In this document: one piece after another, positions 48,621 through 60,964 of the stretch
How the letters are laid out: every line of letters begins with the position of its first letter
Position numbering within the stretch: the stretch's first letter is position 1
Assembly: GCA_004764695.1 (NCBI GenBank)
Contig: SMSO01000004.1
Coordinates: 456,501 to 520,500 of the forward strand
DNA from: Schizochytrium sp. TIO01
Taxonomy: Eukaryota; Sar; Bigyra; Thraustochytrida; Thraustochytriidae
Length of the DNA stretch: 64,000 nt
Direction of reading: 5' to 3'
The notes under the pieces: generated by a model
What the model was told of the DNA's origin: nothing
The model's input: only the letters and a program-made list of their open reading frames with translations
The model's database searches: none
Program-made: the position numbers and the translations under genes

Positions 48621-49593
48621 AAATAAACATGTTCCGTAGATGTCCATGTTATGAAGTACCTGTTTAAAATCCACGTCTGTTTATCACATCGTGAGACCTT
48701 GTGTTCGTCCGCTCGTTTTTACTTCTTGGGTAATGTTTTGATCTCCCACAGCTGTAGCCTACTAAATCAAATGGAGCAATGGCGCAGTGCTCTCGCTGTT
48801 CAGTACCTCGTAACACAACTTTAACGTTTATTTCTTGTAGTTTTTAACGATAATGAGATATTTCCATCGTGAACCTCGTATTATGCGATCCTTTATATTG
48901 TTTAGGTGGGTCTCAGCTCAGCTATGAAGCCTTCTGTTGTCAATGTTGCACGCTGTTTCCAAAATTGATTTCAAAATACATGCGTCCCTATATCGCGGAG
49001 GTTAAAGAGGTAAAAACAGGCAAGCGGTTGCGAAATAGTTCTGATTGTCGAAGAAGTTGAAGCCGAAAGGGATGCTGATCAGGTTTTACTATAAATATGA
49101 GACAGTCTATATCTTTCGTTAAGGTATAAGTTTACAATGAGACCTAGTTGGACAGTACTTATCTCCTTCATAAAATGTTTTGCATATATTCCATTCTCGC
49201 TAGTCAAAGGCAACCTCACTTCTTTATTAGCTGGCGCGTAAAGGCTCAAGCCAAAACAATCAATTAGTGCATGTAGTTATCAAATGTGGAACGTGCATTA
49301 ATTAGGAGCATATACATGATGCTCCTGATATATATTGGTTCTACAAACAAGGTTGCTCTGAAGAGGAGGGGGGTGGGAGGGGACAAGGGATAAGATGTTG
49401 AGCTTGTTGCAGAGCGGAAAGAAAACTTTTACTTTTAATTGTGTAAATTGACGTCGAACAGAATGGGCGCAAGGGTACAACCTGGGCACCGTACTTGAAT
49501 GACGATGAGTATGTACGAGTAAAAGTAAAACTTCGCTTGAAAGGCGTACATCGAGCATATTTTTGTTCTTTATATAGTAAGAGAGCTGGTAGT
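48621..49593. other. Convergent 3' spacer
   Basis: About 970 bp between the phosphatase and carrier stops, AT-rich. No gene seen. Confidence 0.55.
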
Positions 49594-51001
49594 TTACGAG
49601 CGCTGTTTGAAGAGGGTGGTCTCGAACTGCTTCCAGAGAACAGTGAAGAGCATACCCTGTGAACTCCCAAAATTTGATAAACGATGAATACCAAATCCAG
49701 CGAGAAAGTGAATTGATCCATAGTTTCAATGTTATAGTAGCGTTAGTTATACATGACCACGATTTTTTTTTCACACTTATGCAAGACAATGAGCATAAAC
49801 ACTCGAATATTATCCTTCTGGAGCATCCATAATTGGACCAGGCAGTCGAGGAGGAAAGGCTGACCAGAAACCAAGTCCCAGTGGCCAACATTAGATTCGG
49901 CGTGCCCACTAAAAGAACAGTTGAGCTAGATTCAATCATGATGTCATCCTTCTTCTGCTTACTGGGCGAAATCCAAGTACTTGGGACCTTCGAAGCCAAG
50001 ACATTAGATTCGAGTGTTAAGAAACAATAAAGACTTACCTGGAGACCGTTGGAGAGAATCTTGGTCTGGAGACCACGGAAGAAAACACCGGAGAGACCAT
50101 CCTTCTCGACAACCATCTTGAAGGCCTGGGAATATGTGATGGGCTCGATGCTGGTCTGCTTTGTGACCTTGAGCACACGGATGGAGTTGGAAACAGTGTC
50201 AGAAACGGCGGAGGCAGAGAAACCGATGACGGCGTTACGGGAGAGCTTCTTGAGAGTGTAGTTGGGGTCGTTCTCTTCGGGCATGGGGATGGAGGCGTTG
50301 AGGGTGTTGTAGGTGAAGAACCACGGGTAGTGACCGACGAAAGTAGCGGAAGCAGAGCCAAGAGCACCAGCCCAGAGAACCTGAGGTCCACCGACCTTCA
50401 TCTTAGAGGAGAGAATGCGGAGACCATCCTTGCCGTTGACCTGGAGGGAAGTCTTGGCAGCGTCGATGGGCATGAGGAAGATGCGGAAGGAGGCAGCAGA
50501 GAAGGAAGCACAGGCAGTCTTGACAGCGACAGGGAGGGTGGCGGTGGTCTCTGAGGACTCGAGGAGGGCAAGCATACCAGCGTTGGAGGCAGTGTCACCA
50601 AAACGGGAGAGAGGGCCCTGGAAGAGCGCAGGACCAACACCACGGTAGAAACGGCGAACACCGCCCTCCTTGTAGAGGGTGGAGAAGGCATTCGTCATGG
50701 TGCCACCGTTACGGTACTGGTAGTTTACGGTCGTACGGAGCCACATAAGACTGACGACCTGGACACCCATAGCCATGGCACCGGGAAGACCACCACCGAT
50801 GGCACGCTTGCCGGCACGCTGGAGGATCTCGCCGAGGCTCTCCTTGTTCTTCTGTTCGACAATGGCGCTCACACCACCCTTGACAGGCTCTTGCTTGTCC
50901 ATGTCGGTATCAGTGCCCTCCATCTCGAAGGTGGTCTCGTCATCACGACCAGACGTCTGGCGCTGGAGGACCGCCTTAAGCTCATCTTGCTCGTTGCCCA
51001 T
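49594..51001 (-). CDS. Mitochondrial carrier family protein, two exons
   Basis: Exon 1 (51001-50039) encodes 321 residues and ends CTCCAG at donor GTAAGT. A 382-nt intron (50038-49657) ends TTCACAG, and a 63-nt exon (49656-49594) adds the last 20 residues, GMLFTVLWKQ..., restoring the usual carrier terminus. Total 341 residues. The family's PxDxxK signature is intact in the second repeat (PIDAAK, 178-183) but degenerate in the first (about 84-90) and third (about 267-273). Carriers exchange metabolites across the mitochondrial inner membrane; the substrate cannot be told here. Codon use is very biased (AAG, CGT, GGT, CTC, TCC), suggesting high expression. Reading straight through the intron would give a false 567-residue protein. 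Confidence 0.9.
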
Positions 51002-53210
51002 GGTTGCAAAGAAAGATTAGGCTGCTCGGTTCGATGCTGTACAGCGCAATTCGACAAGAGCGATTTATGAACGATTTGAATAAATGTACCACCAGCAGGG
51101 AGGAATTCCAGGTTTGCCGCATCGTCACAAGCAAATGACCCCACCGAAAAGAAAGATCGTGAAAGATAGCAAGCGAAAGTCGTACAATAAATAATACCAC
51201 ATTGTCGCATAAAAAAGCAATGACGTCGTCGGGACAAGTCAATACCAGACACAGCGTAGTCAAATATGGAAATTGTAAAGCAAAAAAGGTCAGAGCCACG
51301 TTAAAGTAAAAAAAAAAACACAATCAGAAAAATGATGTAGAGGAGCCACGCCAGACAAACAGCAAACATGTAAACAAAGCATCGAGAAACAGTTATTACA
51401 GATCGTCAGTCATCGTCTTCGCTCGTGCGCATTCTCACCTCCCCCCCCCTCTTATTCTCCCATCTCTGTGCACTTTCCATCAAATGAGAAATCACTTTCA
51501 AGATACCTATTGATGACGAGTACCCAAACCGAAATAGGCATTAATTAAATAAACACCACTGCAGAAGAAACAGAAGAAAAAAATTGCGAGGCGAGTAAGT
51601 AGAGATAATGTTTCAATGCAAATCTCCTTAGTGGCGCTTTCTCTATTCCTCTGCTTTGGTCCTCGTGCGGCAACCGTCTTCATGCTGCACATAACAGAGA
51701 CTCTTGGCACGGACAGCCAATCAGCCTTCCGCTTGCTTGTTGCGAGGCCACAAGACAGAAGGGACGTATCACAGTAAACAAAGAAACTGAAGAAACGAGA
51801 AACTAGAGAAACAAGCAGACATGAGAGATTTGAACGTGTCAGATCTTCAACCTGCTTGAGAGCCAACCTTGCTTGCTTGGGCAGTACCGCCCCTGCCAGA
51901 TGTGTCTGCCCAGCGTCCAGTTCGATGCTGTGACCCTCGTTGTCGCTGCCAGCGTCGCCTTGTCTCCACGCCCTGGTCGCCAGCACCGCTCCGTGCGATG
52001 TGCAATGTGCTTGCTTACCTATCGTCGCGCCTCGCGGTCGTTTTGGATTTACTGCCGATCTTTCTCTCGCAATTTGATTGTTTAAAAAGCGCTTTTACAT
52101 TAGAAAGAAACTCATGACACAGATAATTTTTATTTAAACGGAAGCATTGCCAAAGAAAAGCTTCAAAATAAAAATAAACAGTTTTTGCATTTGAAAGGGT
52201 TCTATTTCTAATTTTTAATTTATTTTAAAACAGTGTTTGAAATTATCTATATACCATGTTGATTTTTGTTGTACCGACGATGCTGATTTTTTAGTGTTTA
52301 TTTATTTTAAGTTTAATGATAAGATAAAAGTAGAGAAAATCGGTATGAGCTTCTTGAAAATTTCTGCTCTTTGAAGTTGCAATGTTGCGATTTTACGCAT
52401 ATCATTGATTCAACACGGCAGACTTCGCAGCAATGTTCTACAAACAAATTGCATATGGTCGTTGATAGGTTTACGCAGGCAGAGAAGACCGACTACCTAT
52501 ATGCAAGATGTGGACCTTATTTACATGTTATACATGCCTTTCGTACAAAAGTTGAAAGATTTCATATTCTTCCCTGCTCTTTTTTTTTTTTTTTTTTTAA
52601 TTAAATAAAAAACAAATAAATAAAAACTAATGAAAATTAATTTTAATCTAATCATAGATTAGACGCACAAATACGCTGTTCCTTGAAAGAGTCCTCCGTA
52701 CTCAATGCTATCAATTACCATGATCTGCATGATTCAGATTCCCTCGTCTTCTATCCCGTCTCAAAGCTTTCATGGCAGCCTCGAAATCCTTTCGCCCTCT
52801 GTAAGTTCTCTGCTGTGCTACCAACATCACTTTTTGAGTGTTTTTCCCTCCTACTAAGTACATCATGCGAAGGTGCTCAGTATCAAGCGCCTACAAAGTA
52901 TTAACCTCCTTCTCAATCTATTTAAAACAGCAATCTTAAAATCTAAAACACCCAAAGCTTGCCATTGCAAACTACGAACGTGGTGGGTGGTGACGTAGTA
53001 GGTGCCTCTTCCTTCCCGCCTCCCTCAGACCCTTCTCCTTCTCCTTCTCCTTCTTCTGCTGTATCTCTGCCCCATTTCACCCGCGGCATCGCAAGACTCA
53101 AAGCAGCAGCCTCGGCCACGCGTAACTTGTAAAACCAAAGCAAAAGCCCCTCGGCCTCTCAGCGCTTTCGCGCTTCTTCTTCAATATCTAATCTTCTGAG
53201 GCGCTCTCCG

Positions 53211-53305
53211 CTTTGCTTTGCTTTGCTTTGCTTTGCTTTGCTTTGCTTTGCTTTGCTTTGCTTTGCTTTGCTTTGCTTTGCTTTGCTTTGCTTTGCTTTG
53301 CTTTG
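53211..53305. repeat. (CTTTG)19 pentanucleotide array
   Basis: Nineteen perfect copies, 95 bp, with no interruption. All three frames on each strand lack stops, which creates false ORFs. Confidence 0.98.
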
Positions 53306-53517
53306 TGCTATTGACTATAGACAGCGCATTGTCATCATTGCATTGGGCTCAGTCAGTTCTCGCGTTGGCTCTTTGCTCTTTGCTCTTATGCTGGAAGCGA
53401 TGACGATCCCTTCTTAACTTCAACATAGAGCATGAAGTTGGAAATGGTCTTTCGCTGTAGTCTCGCGGCGCTGCTACTGCGTGAATAAGCCCTCGCTACG
53501 ACGACGGCGACGGCGAC

Positions 53518-53610
53518 GATGATGATGCTGATGATGCTGATGATGCTGATGATGCTGATGATGCTGATGATGCTGATGATGCTGATGATGCTGATGATGC
53601 TGATGCTGAT
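53518..53610. repeat. 9-bp tandem repeat, unit GATGATGCT
   Basis: About ten copies, preceded by a GAC/GGC trinucleotide run, 210 bp from the CTTTG array. Confidence 0.95.
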
Positions 53611-54338
53611 AATACATAGTAATGGTAGAGTAAGCGCGATTCCTCTTCCTGCAGCGGCAGCTTTCCTGTTATGACCTTGGCAGTAGGCAGTCGGTAGGTG
53701 GTCCTAGAGAGGCGAGAGTCAAAAAGAAAGAAAAGAAAGAAAGAAAGAAAGACTTTACCAGAAGCCGTGGTTTGTACTTGTACATATAAATATTTTTAAA
53801 TATTTAGGTAGGCAAATGGTAATCTTGTTTTCTCTTTAATTAAAGTGAAAATAAATCTTCTGCTCGAGCTCTCAGTCCTCTTCGTAAGCGTGCTGCTCTG
53901 CTGCGCCCTGAAGGCGTTCGCAGACGATGCTCGGCCCCGCCTCTGGGAATGCTCGCTCTGCTGCAGACCGTCAGCGATCTTTCTCTCCTTCGACGCCTTT
54001 TCTGTCACTGCTTCGTGCGTGAGTGAGTGTGACGTGACATTTCTTTCTCTCTGCTTTCTTTCCTCTTTCGCAGTGCTCTGAAGGGCGAGAGTCAAAAAAA
54101 AAAATAAAAAAAATTACCAAACCATGGTTTGTATATTTGATGTGGTTATAAATGTTTTAAATTATATTGAGGAATCGTGAGCTGCCTGTGCAAGCCTTCG
54201 CGAGCTCTGGCGCTACTGCGGGCGGCCGAGAGTCGTGTGCGGCTGCGTGCTGGCCCAGCCTGGCAGTGTTTATCAATTGATTGATTCATTGATTCATTTA
54301 TTTATTTCTGTCTGTATCTGCTGGCAATGACGATGCCA

Positions 54339-54359
54339 CAGAGAGAGAGAGAGAGAGAG
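54339..54359. repeat. (GA)n microsatellite
   Basis: Ten GA units. Confidence 0.9.
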
Positions 54360-54536
54360 CACTATGGGCACCTCCTGAAATCCACAGTTCTCCTGCTTGC
54401 TTATATTACTTACTCGTACTAATGGGGTTACTTGCTGCTTGTTTTCAATGACGTTTTAAGTTTTAAAATGCAATGATGCTCTTTATTATTTTTTATTTTT
54501 TAAATTAAGATAACAAATAATAACAACAACCTTACC

Positions 54537-54569
54537 TTTTCTTTCTTTCTTTCTTTCTTTCTTTCTTTC
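54537..54569. repeat. (CTTT)n microsatellite
   Basis: Eight units, same motif as 5187-5233 and 46172-46204. Confidence 0.95.
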
Positions 54570-55037
54570 AAAATAAAATAAATCGAAGTGAATGAAAATA
54601 ACAAACTCGTCATCCACCGTGTTTAGTATACTACTAAGCCTGAGAGCCCCCTCTTTATGGATGTGGGTACAGCTTTCTTTTTCGCAGATTTCTCTCCTTC
54701 TTTCTTTCTTCGCATCTCGAATGCCTCGCACCTCAGAAGAGCGGCGCTCAAGCAAGCGATTCCAGCATTGCAGCAGGCTCGCTTTGGCCAAAGCAGGCAG
54801 GCAGGCAGGCAGGCTCCCGCTGCCTTATGCTCGGCCGGCTTCGCGAGGCCGGCCACGAGCTAGTTCCCGTGCATCGCGGCGCTTTCCGTTCCATTTCCGC
54901 GGGACACCTCGATCGCTCTCTGCTCTGCATTCATTCGGCTGCGACGTCGTCGTTGAGTCGCCTCTGACACAGACAGACAGACAGCAAGCATAAAACCCCT
55001 CTCTTTCTCGCCAAGTTATGGACGCGCAAAGAAAGCT

Positions 55038-55085
55038 TGGCAGGCAGGCAGGCAGGCAGTGAGTGAGTGAGTGAGTGAGTGAGTG
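55038..55085. repeat. Compound (GGCA)n(GTGA)n microsatellite
   Basis: Five GGCA units switching to about seven GTGA units. A smaller GGCA array lies at about 54794-54813. Confidence 0.93.
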
Positions 55086-55930
55086 GCCCAGTTCTGTTCT
55101 TTCTATTCCTTACAGGCATGCATGCATAGATGCATAGACAGACGATCAGCAATCTCAATTCTGATTTCTTGGCAAAGCGCTTTCTTTGACTTTTCAAGTT
55201 ACGTAATGGTTTTCAAAAAAATAAATAAAACGTTTTTGTTTTGTTTTTGTTTTTTTAACTGCGAATGTTGTTAACACATGATAATCTATTTTTTTATTTT
55301 ATTTTTATTCAAAAAGATAATTTTAGAAAAGAAGTAGTGATAGTAGTAATAGTAGTATCTCAGAATTGACAATAACAGGGCCTCAATGGGATGAGGCCTA
55401 GTTCGTCTCCAGAAATGAACATCCTCGCTCGAAGAAATAAATCTGTCTTCTCGTTCCCTGCGATAAAGAAGAAGAAGAAGAAGAAGGAGGAGGCCGAAGA
55501 GCAAGCACTAGCCATAGCTAGCGCCTCGCTCACTACAGCGTGCCCATTTCAATTTCACGGCAGCTCCAGCTGTCCGCTAACAGACAACAGACAGACAGAC
55601 AGACAAACTGACAAGAAAACATGAAAAGCAAACCGTGCTACAAATTTATTTCACGTTTTGCCTGTCTGTAGGCAAGAGAGGGCTTTCGATACTTTGTCGC
55701 CTTTCTGAAGCGGGATAATAAGTAAGAAGAGGCGCCCTTTCCTTCTTCCCTACTTTGAGAGGGCGGCTTTTCTCGCTTATCTATCTACGGTTCCCACGTT
55801 TCACCTGGGCCCACAAAACTCTTTCAGCCTCTTTGTAGCCCCTCTTTCACAGCTCGTACGCCGCCCTTTCTCCACCTTCATCTTTTCTTTTTCTTTTCTT
55901 TTTCCTTTTTCTTTTCTAACTTTGATGACA

Positions 55931-56244
55931 CTAGAGACCTGCTACCTGCGTAGTGTTGAAGGTGTTCGAAGGTTAGTGTTCTGTTCTCTTCCTTCCTGAC
56001 AGCCTTGCGTCATCCTCACAGAGGATGGGCTTAGGAATTCCGTGCTTTTACTTACTTGTTCATTGGAAGGCGAAGGGACAGCTTGAACGAACGAGGAAAT
56101 CATTGGACTCCAAGAAGTTGCCAATGCATGAGGATTGTACTTAGAGCCCAGTGTGCAGTATGGATTTTGAAAGGAGAAGGCACGTATGCGAATGTGCTGA
56201 TGGGCTGCTGACCACACGGGCAATTGAACTGTGTCTTTCATCAT
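55931..56244 (-). CDS. Small two-exon candidate
   Basis: Not recognised. ATG 56244 opens 63 codons to a donor GTAAGT after 56056. A 110-nt intron with branch-like CACTAAC and acceptor CTACGCAG (55946) follows, then four codons and TAG at 55931, giving 67 residues. Unspliced, the frame reads 100 codons, so the ORF alone does not prove the intron. The quality of donor, branch and acceptor is the main support. Confidence 0.3.
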
Positions 56245-58711
56245 TCAGATTCTAAACATGCGTGTCACAATTCCGGTGCGTCATGTTTCCGTTTCCGTCT
56301 CGATATCATTTGATAATTAGGATAATATAATATAGCATCTCTCAAATGATCTCCAAGCTCTACAGACGCAGACTTTCACCATAGTATGTATGCCTAGGTG
56401 TATGTTGAAATGTCCCGTAAGCCCGTTTCTGCTCACCACTTTTGGAATCCATTCAAGATCTTTTGATTTGATCCTCGCCCTTTTTTTTATAAATGTATGC
56501 CACTTCGTCATCATAACCTATCTAGTCGCCTGAGTATTCACTGCTAAAAAAACACACAAGGCCACTGCGATGAAATTTAGTGAGCAGATTAATAAATGAA
56601 TCAATCAATCAATGCAGGTCTCACCAAATTCGAAGAAGTACGAAAGAGCATTCCACTTCAAACCAATTTTCTTCTTGACTTGAAATCTCCTCCGCCAGAT
56701 CGAACTTCAACCTTGCAGCGTCTAGTGTATCTTGCATTATTAGCCCAATGGGGGTCCTCCTCTGTACTCGCTCGAAAGAGAGAACGGATGGCAAAGCGCC
56801 AGCCAGCGTTAGTAGCATCCTGAGTGGTCGGAGCCATTGATTTCCTCATTCATTCCTTTGGCCCTGAATAGATTCATTTCAATCTCAGATGTGGGCATGT
56901 TGGAGTAGCCTCACAAGTGCGCGTATCCAGTTTAGTTTCCAGAGCATACATAGCATGAAATCGTTCCAGTAGCACAAAGCAATTCTGTCAAAGTCCACCA
57001 AATCAGGCGCAGGCAGCGCCGCCTTAGCTTACCACCAGGATGGGATGATAGCTAGGCTTGCGGCTGTTTCTGCATTGCATTTGAGATTGCGGCACGGGAG
57101 CCCATATTATATTCTAGTCTTGCGCTGATGGTCGTGAACTTATGTGGTGCTTCTGCTGACGTAGTAGGCTCTCTTATCTCGGGCATTCTTCGCACGCGTT
57201 GTCGAATCCCAGACTCGCTTTTTTTTAATCCTGTTCTTTTCTCTCAAATACGGGTAGCTTTTGAAAGTTTCTTTGTTGTCTTCAAGTTTGCATTAAAAAT
57301 ATAATATATATATATATTCTTTTTTAGTTTTAGTTTTAGTTTTAGTTTTAAATTAAGTGATAGCATATACGCCGGATTAAGATAAGAAAACTGAGCATGG
57401 TGCTTTCATTTTAAAGGAAAACTTATTTTTAGTTTCCTATATCTATCTGTTCAAGGTAGATGTGTTTAAAACTAAGTACGTTTTTCCATAAATGAAATAA
57501 ACTTTAGATATTGGGCCACGTATTTGTTACTCTAGAGGAAGCTGGACCTTGGTTATTCTTAAGGATCACGACGACCCAGCGCAGAGTTCGTAGATAGACG
57601 AATTGATCAGCAGGACGGCCTACTGTGAAGCTTCGCTTGCCGATTGTCGTGCTTATTCAGCGTCTTCCTACAATTTATTCAAGCCGTCTTGAACGTCAAA
57701 AGAGGCCATGTTTGCCTGTATTAGAACACAAGGACGTTGATTCCCGGCCAGTGTTTCTTTCTTTTAGTCCCAATTCTTTGCTTTCTCTCTCTTTTTCCTC
57801 TTTCAACTTTTACTTTCCTTTCTTCTTCTGTTTCAAAATGTATCTTTTCAATTTTCATTAATTTTAAAGAATATTGCACGCCGTATTGGCTAAAAGCAGG
57901 ACGAATCCGACTCTTCTGCATCCATCATCAGCAGCGCTATTTCTTCGCTGTGAAATTCGCGTTTGCTGCCTCTCTCTTATGCCCTTATGCGTCTTCAGCA
58001 GAGGCTCTTGCCAGTCCTACGAGGTGGTCGACCAGCCCGCGGCAGCAATAGCGCACATTCATCCACGCGTGCGCACGAACTCAGCGTCTCATACTACGTA
58101 CATCATACTACGTATGTTGCAATTCATACGTACGTTCGTTTCAATTCGCACACTGAATTGGCACTGACCATTTCTGGGATGACAACCGCAGAAGAATGAG
58201 TGAGCAGGCATTGCCAATGAGGCAATCATCTCAGGGTCTGCGACTTCCATTCGTGCGTGCAGCAGGCAGGCCGTCCATTCTTCATAGACCTGCAGTCGGC
58301 AAGACAGCAGAGTGTTTGGTGTGCCTGTAAAATCTGGTGCCGATTGCTTTCTTGATCTTGCAAAATCAGCGTACTGCGCTAAACGTGCTCAAGCACTTGG
58401 CAAAGTCAAAATCAGCGGTGTGTTATCTCAGATACCAAGCAAAGTTGCATTGACGTGGCAGGCCTACTTCAATCATCCAATCGCAAATTCGTGGATGCAT
58501 CTTCAGTTCCCAGATACTACCGATGGGACGTCTTGCAGTCTGTCCTCTTCTTGAAACCGTGGCACACGAGGAGGTTTAGTCCACCCGATTGCAGCCCCGA
58601 AGGAGTTGGAGCTCAGGCACGAATTCATCCCAGTACCAACTGCACAGGAAAGAGGCATGATCGGCCAGCGTGGGGTCAACGTGAGGCGCCTTCACATGGA
58701 TTCTCTTCGTC

Positions 58712-58781
58712 TGTTTGTTTGTTTGTTTGTTTGTTTGTTTGTTTGTTTGTTTGTTTGTTTGTTTGTTTGTTTGTTTGTTTG
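58712..58781. repeat. (GTTT)n microsatellite, 70 bp
   Basis: About 17 GTTT units followed by GTATGTATATAT. Confidence 0.97.
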
Positions 58782-58850
58782 TATGTATATATATTTGTTT
58801 GTGCCAAGTAACGTTTCTCCTTTCCCATCTAATTTTACAAGGTTTTTTAA

Positions 58851-58851
<1 letters not shown>

Positions 58852-58882
<31 letters not shown>
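58852..58882. repeat. (TTA)n microsatellite
   Basis: About ten units, same motif as 3564-3592. Confidence 0.95.
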
Positions 58883-59408
58883 GATGAAGAAAGAAGAAAG
58901 CATGTTTTGTTAATTATTTTACTGTAATATATGCTTTACATTTTATTTTAAAAGTAAAGTGACAAAGAAAAGAAATAAACAAGAGAAGAGGAGAATCCGG
59001 CGCTTAGTTTCCCACGGGAGTCCCTCTCTTTTCGTTCGAACAAAACGAAAGCAGAGCAGCAGAGCCCTAGCTCAGCCTCTAGTTACTCTCAACGGTTTAG
59101 AGGCGCTGCGTTAAGGTCTTTTCTGAAGCTTGGATTTAAGAAATAAATTTAAAATATAAAACCAACCCAAAACAATCACTCCAAATTTGAAACTTTGCAC
59201 GAAGGTACCTATATGACGCTTGAGGCGGCACGGCATTGCCGCAAGCACTGCGATCGATGAACGGGGAGACTGTACCTAAGGGCGAGGGCGCGCCCGCACC
59301 GAAGGATCGTCGCTCTCGAGTTGGATCGACCCTCAGTCCTCTTCTTCGCTTCGACACCGTATATTGGCTCCACTCGTGGGTTCATTGCCTGCTGCTTCGA
59401 GATCCATG

Positions 59409-59474
59409 GTATGTTTGAATGAATGTATCTATGAATGTATGAATGAATGTATGAATGAATGTATGTATGTATGC
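59409..59474. repeat. Degenerate GAATGTAT/GAAT/GTAT array
   Basis: Interleaved tetranucleotides. On the minus strand they read Ile-His-Thr/Ser-Tyr and generate a false 208-codon ORF. Confidence 0.85.
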
Positions 59475-60327
59475 GGCTCTGCGTTCTTTCTCTGATGGCT
59501 TTGGGCGCAGAACTTTGGCTTCGAACGTGCGGTGGAGGGCTGATGACTTCACCGGCGAGCGTGCGTGTATGTGTGTATGTATGTATGTCTGTGTGTGTGT
59601 GTAGATGAGCATGCATACATGCTTGCTTGCATGGATGGATGGGCCTCTTGCAGAGGAAAGAGCTCTCTGGTCCAATGGAGCTAGCCAGCTTTATCTGCGA
59701 GAACCGCCAAGGACGAGGAGAACGGAGGCGGCGATGACGCTGATGATTTCCGCTCCGTTCAAGGCGAGAAACCTTGGTCCTAGAGTACCCGCTAGGAGCT
59801 GTGCATAGCCTAGGCAGGTTCATTTCCTCTAGCATATGATGTAGAAGTACCGATATTATTATCTAGCTTGTTTTTAAAAGAAACTGTTTTCAATACTGAT
59901 GATGAATTGAATAGCAAGTCTTTTCTCTGACTTCTTTTGCTCCTTTATTTTCATTGGCAAAATAAAAAGAGGCGAGTTAAACTTCTTCTATGGATTTTAT
60001 GAAATTATATTTGTTGGTTTTTTTTTTTAATTTGTTTTTTTCTTTTAAATCTCTTATAAGAATTTGTTTGCTTATTAGCTGTACCAGATAACAGTTTCTA
60101 TTTATTTAAAAAGATTTTTTCATATTTGCTTTTTGTTTAGATAAATTGAAGAAATAAGTATCGCCATATATTTCCTTATCCTCACTCGTTCTCAGGCAGA
60201 CACAGACGTCTCTTGGCGACGCGTGTATAGCGACGCCCATCGTCATTCACTTTTCACATCTGATAAGCTCATTCGTTCAATCATTCATTCATCCCTCCAT
60301 CCGTGTATTTTAATTTAAAATTGACCC

Positions 60328-60964
60328 ATGCACCCTTCCCAAGAAAAGCCGCCCTCCGCAGAAAAAGAGTTCGAAGGAGACAAAGACGCCCTTCACAATG
60401 ATATACAGGTACTCACTCCATCGATGATGAAAAGGAGAGGAAATGCAGCAGCAGCAGCGGCAGCAGCAACAGCAACAACAGCAACGATAATAACAATCAT
60501 GAACTATGGATGTGACTTTCTTTCCTAAGAAGGCCCAACTTAGAGCGACTTCCAATTTCACTGTTTCGCAATCGACTGTTACAGTTCTCAATACAACATA
60601 CACGTATAATCAAAGTTGGTCCAAGTACGCACCTGAGTTAACTAACTAACTAACTAACTGCCTGCCTACATAAGGTACTACTTCTTACCTCCTCGGCTAT
60701 TACGCAGCTATTGTTGATCTAGTCGTGCATCTCTAACTAGCTCTACTTTAGCTAGAGATAGCTCATTTCATTTATCAATGATCTCTAACGGGCTCGTGGG
60801 TCTCTGAGACCGAGAGCTCGGGAAGAGAAGAGGTGCAGCCGCGCTTCAGTGAGGTGGAGCGTCTTCAAGCACAGCTTATAATGTCGGCAGAGTTGCACAA
60901 AGCCAGAACAAAGAACCCCATACAGCTTGGAACTAATAACTGGGCAGTCCGGAAGCTCAGATAA
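60328..60964 (+). CDS. Small two-exon protein candidate
   Basis: Not recognised. Exon 1 (60328-60408) encodes 27 residues, Lys/Glu-rich, ending in CAG at a GTACTC donor. A 400-nt intron with CAG/CAA repeats and CTAAC-type branch sequences ends at GTCTCTGAG, and exon 2 (60809-60964) adds 51 residues and a TAA. Exon 2 reads as a plausible helix followed by NPIQLGTNNWAVRKLR at the C-terminus, with codon composition unlike the spacer. Total about 78 residues. The acceptor could instead be six bases further on. An ATG-initiated 63-codon ORF on the opposite strand of exon 2 is the main rival. Confidence 0.4.
60445..60485. repeat. (CAG)/(CAA) trinucleotide tract
   Basis: Mixed CAG, CGG and CAA units; lies in the proposed intron of the small gene at 60328-60964. 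Confidence 0.85.

Larger units (their letters stand above)
51002..55930. other. Spacer rich in simple sequence
   Basis: About 5 kb including the carrier upstream region. Dominated by CTTTG, GATGATGCT, CTTT, GGCA, GTGA and GA arrays with long T-runs (near 52579). A 159-codon ORF on the minus strand (51986-51507) starts at GTG, has no domain and is not called. Confidence 0.55.
56245..60327. other. Spacer with microsatellites and a possible coding remnant
   Basis: About 4 kb. Several 60-80 codon ORFs at 56596-56849 overlap on both strands and cannot be ranked. 58197-58711 has overlapping open frames in all three plus-strand phases, one with a KH-like string, running directly into a GTTT array. 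Otherwise AT-rich with GAATGTAT-type repeats. Confidence 0.5.

Noticed and set aside
49298-50038. C-terminal extension of the carrier ORF to 567 residues
   Set aside because: This reads through a GT-AG intron; the spliced 20-residue exon gives the normal carrier terminus.
51507-51986. 159-codon minus-strand ORF upstream of the carrier
   Set aside because: Starts at GTG, ends in Phe-rich low-complexity sequence, and shows no motif or splice support.
57120-57235. tRNA-like B-box (TGTCGAATCC) followed by a T-run
   Set aside because: The T-loop positions do not match, and no acceptor-stem partner or A-box lies at the right distance.
59209-59835. 208-codon minus-strand ORF with Ile-His-Thr repeats
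   Set aside because: Open only because of GAATGTAT-type microsatellites; no domain and no conserved-looking unique region.
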